DNA from: Coriolopsis trogii
Lineage: Eukaryota > Basidiomycota > Agaricomycetes > Polyporales > Polyporaceae
Direction of reading: 5' to 3'
Length of the DNA stretch: 64,000 nucleotides
Assembly: GCA_020543525.1 (NCBI GenBank)
Contig: JAHYIO010000033.1
Coordinates: forward strand, 1,922,001 to 1,986,000
Under the pieces are notes generated by a model. That model ran no database searches. It was not told the DNA's origin and worked only from the letters and a program-made list of their open reading frames with translations. The translations under genes and the position numbers were made by a program. Positions 56,810-64,000 of this stretch are shown in pieces. Positions within the stretch are counted from its first letter, which is position 1, and each line of letters starts with the position of its first letter.

Positions 56810-58657
56810 ATGTGGCTGCTCGACACGGAGACAGGATATTTCCTCAACGTACATCGACCTCGCGAATATCGTTACGCGATCCTGTCCCATGTTTGGAGTA
56901 CACAGGGTGAACAGTCGTTTCAGGACCTCCGGGCCTTGCAGGATGAAGTGGGCCGCAGTCGTCCGAAGATCATGCAGAGGGTCCTCAACACGAAGCCCAG
57001 GGTCAAATCAGTCCTATCTAGAGCCTCCCACAAGGTGACACGTTGTTGCGATCTCGCGAAGAGGCACGGCTATCGATGGGTGTGGATCGACTCGTGTTGC
57101 ATCGACAAGACGAGCAGCAGCGAGCTCTCCGAGGCCATTAACTCCATGTTCGAGTGGTACGCTGCGGCCGAGGTCTGCTTCGCGTACTTGGAAGACGTCG
57201 GAGATGATCACGATCCCCGGCTGAAAGACTCGCGGTTCCGCCGGAGCAGATGGTTCACCCGTGGGTGGACGTTGCAGGAGCTTATCTCACCAGCCGTGGT
57301 GGTCTTCGTGTCCAAGGACTGGAACGTGCTTGGGACCAAGGAGAGCCTCGCGGATGTGGTAGAGGAAGTGACCGGCATTGACCGCGACGTGCTCGCGCAT
57401 ACGACCTCTCTCGACTCGGTAAGCGTCGCACGGCGCATGTCATGGGCTTCGAAGCGGCAGACAACGCGGGAGGAGGATAGGGCGTACTCGCTCATGGGGA
57501 TCTTTGGAGTCAACATGGCGACGATCTACGGGGAGGGCGCGAATGCTTTTGTGCGGTTGCAGGAGGAGATCATCAAACACGTCCCGGATCAAAGTATCTT
57601 TGCATGGGGACCCATCCTATACGACGACGAGGTCCTTTACAGGAACTTAGGGCCTTATTCTACTAACGACGACAGCCGGTATTGGCAATCCCGCAATCTC
57701 TTCGCATGGTCCCCTGATGCGTTTGTCAGCTCAGCCAACATCACCTCCATTCCTCTCCAGACACTTCGGGACAGACTTGTTAGCACCCCGTTGACTTTCT
57801 CCGAATACACGGCCAGCAGCTTCGGCTTGCGCTGTCGATTCCCTCTCATTCCTATCGACCACGGCAATGATAAAATGACGTACTTGGGAGTCCTGGCTTG
57901 CGAAGCAGACAAGGGTGGTCGTCTCCTGGCCCTTCTTCTCTACCCCCAACACGGGGGTGCTTCCAGTGGTCTGTTCTATGTTGGACACTACGTGGGCCGC
58001 CCTCAAGTGCCCCCATATGCGTACTTCCGGGCGATCTGCCTGTTACCCGCACGAAGTGAGGAGCTGTTACGGTTAGCCGAGGTCCAGGACGTCTGCATCC
58101 CATACCGACAACCAACCATGGCTCAACGTAGGCCCAGACCTACTCTATCGACTACTCCGTTCAAGTGTCCGTGTGATGTGGTCGTGCCCGGGTGGATCCT
58201 CGATAAGCTTCGCCAGAAGGGATTCGATGTGACTCTCCAAAGCGAGGCCGCGGACCAACTCATGCTGCATCTCAAGGAGACGACTCCTCCGACTACCTGT
58301 GTGCTCGTGCTACGAGGTGCCGAAGAGACTATCAGGGTTATGATGGGGAGGTGCGCCTGCCTCGGGAGCTTCCTCTGTGCAACCGTGGTTGGAGATAGAG
58401 CTGCGGGGTTGAGACAAGCGGCCACCGCATCATCAAAGCCCACTCGTTCGGTCAACAATGCGTCTCGAAGCGGCTTGGATGAGGAGCAGTCGCCTCGTTG
58501 TCCGACCGATCACGTTGCAACATGGCAGGACGGATCGAAGTCCTTTGGTTACGGCCTTCGGATTATACGTCTGACGTACAGCGGGTGGCGGACACGTCAA
58601 GACGTCTATTTATTGGAGGTAGAGGTCGGAGAGTCGGAAAAGGAAGTGGTGTCATGA
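56810..58657 (+). CDS. HET-domain protein 2 (heterokaryon incompatibility type)
   Basis: A single frame of 615 codons from the ATG at 56810 (MWLLDTETGYF), chosen because it aligns with the start of HET protein 1. HET motifs: YRYAILSHVWSTQGEQSFQD, GYRWVWIDSCCIDKTSSSEL, VCFAYLEDV, SRWFTRGWTLQELISP, AYSLMGIFGVNMATIYGEG. Compared with copy 1 it has an insertion of about 27 residues between the FQD motif and the cysteine-containing CCDLAKRHG motif. The C-terminal two thirds can be aligned only in patches (for example LGVLACE versus LAVLACE, and CPCDVVVPGWILDKL versus CPCDVILPNWVVAKL). Likely role: non-self recognition cell-death effector. Confidence 0.9.
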   Translation: MWLLDTETGYFLNVHRPREYRYAILSHVWSTQGEQSFQDLRALQDEVGRSRPKIMQRVLNTKPRVKSVLSRASHKVTRCCDLAKRHGYRWVWIDSCCIDKTSSSELSEAINSMFEWYAAAEVCFAYLEDVGDDHDPRLKDSRFRRSRWFTRGWTLQELISPAVVVFVSKDWNVLGTKESLADVVEEVTGIDRDVLAHTTSLDSVSVARRMSWASKRQTTREEDRAYSLMGIFGVNMATIYGEGANAFVRLQEEIIKHVPDQSIFAWGPILYDDEVLYRNLGPYSTNDDSRYWQSRNLFAWSPDAFVSSANITSIPLQTLRDRLVSTPLTFSEYTASSFGLRCRFPLIPIDHGNDKMTYLGVLACEADKGGRLLALLLYPQHGGASSGLFYVGHYVGRPQVPPYAYFRAICLLPARSEELLRLAEVQDVCIPYRQPTMAQRRPRPTLSTTPFKCPCDVVVPGWILDKLRQKGFDVTLQSEAADQLMLHLKETTPPTTCVLVLRGAEETIRVMMGRCACLGSFLCATVVGDRAAGLRQAATASSKPTRSVNNASRSGLDEEQSPRCPTDHVATWQDGSKSFGYGLRIIRLTYSGWRTRQDVYLLEVEVGESEKEVVS

Positions 58658-59515
58658 ACTCGGTCTCTGGACGGTAAGCCGATGGACCTCGTGATTGTCC
58701 GTCCGTGCGCATTTTCGAGAATGCAGCTCACCGTGATTGGGTAGAGGTTCGGAGAGTCAGGGCCTGAGGGCGTCATAGAGTATTGCCTCCCCCAAAAAGG
58801 CACCCGAGTTGATGTAGAAGCGTCCTCCCGGTAAAGTTTGTGTGGGTCGAAGTACCCAGGCACGTTGACAAAGTATGTGCCTGACTAGTCGTCTAGACAC
58901 GAGGGTGGAGTCGCATGCAGGCGTGCCTCGAGGAGTCAGAGTAGATGGCATGGAACCGGGATGATTCCGTCTCATTGTCTTGACGAGGCCCGATTGGAAA
59001 GAGGAGAATCCACGAGCTCGACACATTCTGTGTCTCGTGGGACCACGTTTGCGCCGAGGTCTTCCATCTTGCGCCCGGATCCGGGTTTTGAGCTCTGTAA
59101 GAAGGTGGTGATCCGACCGAGAGGCGCTATATGAGGAGCTATACGTACGGGATGAGATAGTGTTGGCATTGCGGCGGAGACAGGGTACAGAAAAGTGAGA
59201 GACAATAGAGCCCGAGACGTTTGCAGGTATGTCACTACAAGAAGGAGATGGCCGTCGAGCGCAAGATACCGCACGGCAAATTAGGAAGGACATAGAGCGG
59301 AAGTGCGCATGGCGGGCACCTATGTAAGCTACAACTCTGAAGGTACCAGAGGGAGGTTAACTCGGCGGACGCTTGGCGCCCACAGACCACGCGACAGTTA
59401 CGTCAGCAAAGAGGAGATGACAGGTTCCAGCGAGCAGGGCTCTTTCCTCAGTGTCCTCACTCACCTCCGTCTCCTCCCCCCTTCCTCCCCGCCCGTCCAG
59501 TCCAGTCTGACTGCC
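58658..59515. other. Interval between HET gene 2 and TIM23
   Basis: 858 bp. On the minus strand there are open fragments around 58750-58860 (for example VPGYFDPHKLYRED) and 58972-59100 that could be exons of a small gene, but I could not join them with a consistent start and splice sites. Left unassigned. Confidence 0.4.
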
Positions 59516-60394
59516 ATGTCCGGCGTGCACGACAAGGTCAACTCTTCATTGGAAAGCCAGCTAGGCGACTCGCCTGCGTCTGGTACAGACCTCCTTCTCG
59601 GGTCCTTTGATCCGTCAAAACTTCATCCGCTCGCTGGCATAGAAGACAAGCTAGACTACCTCCTCCTTGACGATGACAAAACGAGCGATCTCCCAGGGGC
59701 TGGGACTGCGATTCCCTCTCGTGGCTGGAGCGATGACTTGTGCTATGGCACGGGAACCATGTACCTAAGTGGTTCGTACTCTTTATCAGCTTTTAACGTC
59801 CGTCCTCCCGTACATCATCCTTCTCCTTCGAAGACATGGCCATCGCGATCATGCTAGTCCGGCCGCACGTCATTCCCATTCGTCACACCTTATCTCCTCT
59901 TATTGTTTTCTGTCCATCACATGCTCACGCCATTCCTCCAGGACTAGCCCTTGGCGGTGTATGGGGACTGCGCGAGGGCGCAAGAAGACCCCTGGCGGTG
60001 TCCAATGCTCGTCTTAGGATCAACAGCATCCTCAACTCGGTCACCCGTCGAGGCACATTCATAGGCAATTCCGCCGGCTGTCTCGGTACGGGCTTCACCC
60101 TCATTGACGTCTACCGCTTACCGACTGATCGCCGTCCAGCCCTCGTTTATAATGCATTTAATTCCTCATTAGATAGCATCCGCGGTCAGCATGATACCTA
60201 CAACAGCATGGCTGCTGGGGCACTCACCGGCGCTCTGTACAAGTCAACCGGTACGTCTTCTCGATTCCCTGCTCCGCGAGTGTTCGCTCTTATTGTTTTC
60301 CATCGCTCTAGCCGGTGTGAAGCCAGCTCTTGCCGCGGCAACTTTCATCTCAGGGCTTGCGGGTGTCTGGAGTTATGTTAAGACAAGAGTATAG
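59516..60394 (+). CDS. TIM23: Mitochondrial import inner membrane translocase subunit TIM23
   Basis: Four exons (59516-59771, 59942-60085, 60140-60250, 60312-60394) encode 197 residues. A hydrophilic N-terminal half (intermembrane-space receptor part) is followed by the conserved core: GWSDDLCYGTGTMYLSG, LALGGVWGLREGARRP, LRINSILNSVTRRGTFIGN, then LVYNAFNSSLDSIRG and the last membrane segment AGVKPALAAATFISGLAGVW. TIM23 forms the presequence translocase with TIM17 in the inner membrane. Four membrane segments are expected, and the length is normal for fungi. Confidence 0.93.
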
Positions 60395-60854
60395 TATATT
60401 ACATGTATAATCTTTCCTACGCTAATTGCATGTGAGTCACCATCCCCGCTTCACAATACTCGTGGCTGCCTGCTGTTAGGTTTAGATAGTCTCCTGCCAT
60501 CGGGCACTCGTGGCCATTGACTTGGGACCGGCGTCATTCCTTGACATAACCTCTGGACTACGGTCCCTGGAATTGGGAGAAGTCCTGGATCGATCGACTT
60601 TGTAGGGCATTTCATCTCGTCAGAGTATTTATGTCTACGACCGATGTGGCTAAGGGGACTCCCTCCGTGCGTTGACGTATCGCTCGTGGATCTGCTCGAA
60701 GCGGCGCCCTCTGGATGACGCGTTTGCCCGTGGACGCTCACGCAGACACGTCGTCAGAGCGCTGTAGGTCCATAGCTGTCTCAAAAGGTGTCCGGTAGAA
60801 CGCAGCTCTTCGTCGAGATCCCTCCCGACCCAAGCCCACCGCAGCAATCCGTGT
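60395..60854. other. Interval between TIM23 and the velvet gene
   Basis: 460 bp with no supported gene on the plus strand. A 71-codon minus-strand frame (60650-60865, rich in Arg and Leu) was seen but has no independent support. Confidence 0.4.
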
Positions 60855-62037
60855 ATGGTACGCATTTACTCACTCCGGTGGGCTATTCGTCCCAGATCTT
60901 CCTCCTCTTTGACCTCGCCGTTGTCAGCTGGCCGATTCGTTCAACCTTGACCGTTGCGCCTCTCCGGGGGCGTTATGCAACGCTACCCCCAAACCATATG
61001 GGCACGTCGCATCTCTAACCGACTGCAACAAGCTATCGATCAACTTTCTGTCCAGCCAACACTCACGTCCAGAGACGTCACCTTACATTCGACCTTCTTC
61101 CGTCTTATCAAGCCGTGCACGGGGCGTGAACCGGCCACATTCATTTCTAGACACTTCGGAAGACCTAGAGGTCGCGGCTTCAGAGGCGTCCAACGGACAT
61201 GCGAGGTATCCAGTGACTAACGATGTTACCTCTTTGAGCATATACTGAAGGTAGCATCCAGGACTTACCGGCTAGAAATCGTCCAACATCCGGATCGTAC
61301 AGCAGAATTTGGGGCATCGGTTCTCACCCGTCTTCCGCTTGCGCCTCCGCTCATTGCTCAGCTCGTTATGCGCGACTCGGCTGGCAGGACCGTGTCCGAG
61401 TGAGTCTCGGGGACTGTTCGCGGTTAAAGATGTCTGAAGATTTTCCCAGCGAAATGGACCTTCCGTTCTTGGTCGCCCAATTGTCTTTGCTCAGCTCGGA
61501 CGGCTCCGGCCCAGCGGACTACGTTACCGATGGTGAAAGCGGACACACCCGCCAGAGGTTGCTTTACGGCAGTCTGGTTTCTTCGCCTCATATGCTACGT
61601 AACCTCCAGGGAAGACGGGGGGTTTACTTCATATTTCCCGACGTCAGCATCCGGCGAAGAGGTCGGTTTGCGTTGAAAGTAACTTTGATAAAACTGCCAC
61701 GGTGAGTCGACTCCGAGGTATGCTGAAACACACTCATACGATGGCAGATTCGACGAGCCTGGGGTATTAGCCAGCTTGAACAACAACGATACCCAAGGGG
61801 CTATTGTGGCCGAAGCACGATCCCTACCTTTCGATGTCTATGCGCTTCGCGACTACATCGCTCCCGGTGAGAAGCCTCGGCCGGAACCAGACGGGATATG
61901 CAAGCTCATCGTACACCGTACACCTGCTTTTCACAGCTCAAACCCCGCTGACGCAGTATTTCCTGCAGCAAGGTGCCCGAATGTACGCTTTCGCTGCTAA
62001 CATCCAGTTTGCCCGAGGCCCACCGCTGAGTTCCTGA
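60855..62037 (+). CDS. Velvet-domain transcription regulator
   Basis: Proposed exons 60855-60857, 60928-61205, 61262-61399, 61450-61701, 61748-61866, 61937-62037 give 296 residues. The first exon (ATG alone, donor GTACGC) is inferred because the open frame before 61205 has no ATG of its own; treat the N-terminus as uncertain. From exon 3 the velvet domain is clear: YRLEIVQHPDRTAEFGA, LIAQLVMRD, LPFLVAQLSLLSSDG, YGSLVSSPHMLRNLQGRRGV, YFIFPDVSIRRRGRFALKVT and, at the end, TPLTQYFLQQGARMYAF. Velvet proteins are DNA-binding factors with a Rel-like fold that pair with each other to control development, light response and secondary metabolism. It is more like the VosA/VelB group than VeA, but I cannot place it precisely. 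Confidence 0.82.
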
Positions 62038-63045
62038 CCCTCTCATCAAGGATTGCCGCACCCCCGCGCTTGTTATGATTTATCCACACGTAAAGAGGGG
62101 TTAAACCCCCATGATACTCCACAGACCTTGAGATCGTTACCTGACAAGATCTGCGATTTGATGTCTTGTTTGTACCCGTCGAGCCCGTCCCGGGTGTTGT
62201 TGTGTAGGCGCTTCAGTGCGTTGTTCTTTCGCTGTTGTTGTACTAATTGTTCGATTACGCGCTTCGTGAAGGATTCGTTCGTTCGTTCGTTCGTTCTAAC
62301 ATAGTGTACAATACTTGATCCCCCTCGTACCCACTTACACAAATGATGGCGTTGTGCTCTGTAAGGACTTATTGCTGTATGCCGTATAGAGTAAAGTCGT
62401 CCCATCCATATTTTGGTGATTGCTTGGCAGCATTTGACGCGGTGTGTACCTCCGAATTGTCGGGACTTGGAAACGCATTCCCTGATGCCATTTGCTCTGG
62501 GGTGCACGCGCGCAACCAACATGCACTTGCCAATGCCGATACAGGCCCTGGAGAGTGATCCAGCAATCATCGGGTCGGTCGGCATATACACGATGCACAA
62601 CACGATGCACGGACGGCAAGACTTCCAGCCTTGCACAGACTTCGAAAGGCTATAAAATGAGGGCAAGAAGATAGTCTGCTGAGGAACCCAGCTGAGCGTG
62701 TCCTGGGCCAGTGTTCTCGATGCTGTACAGTTCACCACGAAGATTGTCATGCGTTTCTCGCGCCACTGGTATGGTGCTGCGCTCAGTGCTCCGCAGGGAC
62801 TGTGCACCTGGACATTCTGGCAACGTTCGCGATATGTGTGGAAGTCAGACTCGGTGCTCGTGGTATGAAGGAGGTGGATTGGGTAAGGAACAGATTGTAA
62901 GACAAGCCGTTGCTCGGCGCATCCATCCTGCCGCCTGCCTTGGGCAGTGCGGCAACAGTAGGTCACGTGTGCGGCCACACTATTATTATAAGCGGCCTTC
63001 GTCCTTCGCTGTCTCCCTCCTCTACGATCTCACTCTACAACCCTC
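62038..63045. other. Interval between the velvet and CYSTM genes
   Basis: About 1 kb with no supported gene, though a 301-codon minus-strand frame crosses it without any domain. Contains the TTCG microsatellite and the promoter of the CYSTM gene. Confidence 0.5.
62274..62296. repeat. TTCG tetranucleotide microsatellite
   Basis: Five TTCG units followed by TTC. Intergenic. Confidence 0.9.
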
Positions 63046-63526
63046 ATGTCGGCTCAGGACTACTACGGCGGTGGCCAGCAGCAGCAGTACTATCCTCCCC
63101 AAGGTGTGTTTTGTCTGCGTTTCTATTTGGCGAGTCCCCAGCGGATTTACGTTATTGCGAAAGGTCCTCCCCCGGGCCAGGGTGGCTACTACCCCCAGCA
63201 ACCACAAGCTGCCTACGGCGGTTACCCCCAAGGTCAGCCAGGATATGGTCAACCCTATCAGCCACAGCCTCCTCCTCAAACTGTCTACGTGTACGTTGCG
63301 CTTGCTGAGTTATAAAGGTGATACGACTCACGGTTCGTGTCTTTTCCGCTCAGCCAACAACAGGACAAGGGCGGAGGAGGCGGTTGCATGGCCTGTCTAG
63401 CAGGAATGTGCTTGTGCTGCTGCGCTGAAGGTGCGTCCCTCTCTCGTTCTCGCCGTAGCGGAGGTTATTGGGGCTGACGGAAGTGGCGTTGGCGCCGTAG
63501 AACTATGCTGCGACTGTCTCTTCTAA
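63046..63526 (+). CDS. CYSTM-type cysteine-rich membrane-associated protein
   Basis: Four exons (63046-63103, 63164-63290, 63354-63430, 63501-63526) encode 95 residues. The first two thirds are Gly/Gln/Pro/Tyr-rich (PPPGQGGYYPQQP, YGGYPQGQPGYGQPYQ). The C-terminus is the CYSTM motif: a Cys-rich hydrophobic segment CMACLAGMCLCCCAEELCCD ending in LF. CYSTM proteins are tail-anchored or palmitoylated plasma-membrane proteins, often induced by stress; the molecular role is unknown. The Cys segment is split over the last intron (CCCAE/ELCCDCLF). Intron 1 ends in AAG, required by frame. Confidence 0.85.
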
Positions 63527-63670
63527 ACACTGCTCGCACGATGAGCTTCCTGCCGGTTCAGGCTGCGCTCTCCTACTCTGGAGACCTTCCGTTGTCTTTC
63601 TTACTGTGTTTCTGGCATGTATATTAGGACCCTATTCCACACCTAGCTACATGTGCACGACCCTTGGATT

Positions 63671-64000
63671 TTATGGTATCATTTCACGAAGTATGGCGTT
63701 TATGAAATTTGAGCTGAATGACGACAGTCGAGCGTGCCGTATGTCGATATGAAGGGACGACTTGAACCTGGGTGACGGAGAACGACTCGAGCTGGCACTC
63801 GCGCGCGGCGTTACGGGCGGCGGCGGCGGCGACCGAGAGAGCTCTCGGCCGTGGGCCGGGCCGTGGCCGGGGGAGGGAGTAAATGGGAGGCTGTGATTTG
63901 TCGGGAGCACATCCGGGTTCTCCCGCTTGCAGGCCAGTGTGGCCGTTCTGGCGCCCGTTGGCCCTGCTCTCTCGAATATCCGCGTCGACGACGACCGACT
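63671..64000 (-). CDS. Unrecognised protein, C-terminal end (starts beyond the window)
   Basis: A minus-strand frame is open from the window edge to a TAA at 63671-63673, about 109 codons. It is rich in Ser, Pro and Arg (ELSRSPPPPPVTPRASASSS) and ends with a less biased segment (LHIDIRHARLSSFSSNFINA). Such composition suits the disordered tail of a larger protein. There is no domain and the start lies outside the window, so the call rests only on the open frame and its composition; it could also be chance in GC-rich DNA. Confidence 0.35.
   Translation of the reverse strand, partial: SRSSSTRIFERAGPTGARTATLACKRENPDVLPTNHSLPFTPSPGHGPAHGRELSRSPPPPPVTPRASASSSRSPSPRFKSSLHIDIRHARLSSFSSNFINAILREMIP

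Noticed and set aside
58757..59293. Possible small minus-strand gene with fragments such as VPGYFDPHKLYRED
   Set aside because: Fragments look protein-like, but no start and splice combination joined them in frame; left as unassigned interval.
60650..60865. 71-codon Arg/Leu-rich minus-strand frame
   Set aside because: Overlaps the proposed first exon of the velvet gene and has no supporting homology or splice logic.
62073..62978. 301-codon minus-strand frame between the velvet and CYSTM genes
   Set aside because: No domain, biased composition, spans a microsatellite and a promoter.

Overview
The window is nuclear DNA from a filamentous basidiomycete, most likely an Agaricomycete. Evidence: genes are broken by many 45-65 bp GT-AG introns, coding GC is high, and the gene set is typical of mushroom-forming fungi (a Cdc7/SepH-type kinase carrying a calponin-homology domain, HET-domain genes, a velvet regulator, a CYSTM protein, secreted GH18 enzymes). 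Exon models were built by hand from splice signals and reading frame. Total coding length divides by three in every completed model, which supports them, but no transcript data were available. One caveat is that the first exon of the velvet gene is the weakest call.

Region by region. (1) 1-9.8 kb: the 5' part of an unrecognised minus-strand gene, a 3.4 kb gene-poor interval with a tRNA-like relic, then a 1754-residue septation-type kinase. (2) 10.9-28.6 kb: an accessory block of three secreted GH18 enzymes, two TENA/THI-4 (heme-oxygenase-like) genes in facing orientation inside an inverted duplication of about 2.7 kb, and two GH18 relics, one in each arm. The spacer between the arms carries an unrecognised membrane-anchored protein and a SnoaL/NTF2-like protein. 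COQ3 sits between the right arm and the third GH18 gene. (3) 28.9-43.4 kb: a dense core block: acetoacetate-decarboxylase-like protein, ribosomal protein eL43, a five-finger CCCH protein (ZC3H3/Red5-like), CCZ1, a USP15/Ubp12-type deubiquitinase and dihydroxyacetone kinase. (4) 43.4-52.6 kb: a gene-poor stretch broken by a hexose-type MFS transporter and a small unrecognised three-exon gene. (5) 52.6-58.7 kb: two intronless HET-domain paralogs flanking an F-box gene on the other strand. (6) 59.5-64 kb: TIM23, a velvet-domain regulator, a CYSTM protein and the 3' end of another minus-strand gene.

How they relate: most core genes here are unrelated housekeeping neighbours. The blocks whose members share history are the GH18/TENA block, where the inverted arms each join a GH18 remnant to a TENA gene, and the HET/F-box block, a typical fast-evolving self-recognition neighbourhood. 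I found no mobile element with recognisable transposase or reverse transcriptase, no CRISPR and no complete tRNA or rRNA gene. The most unusual structure is the inverted GH18-relic/TENA duplication with patchy near-identity between its arms.
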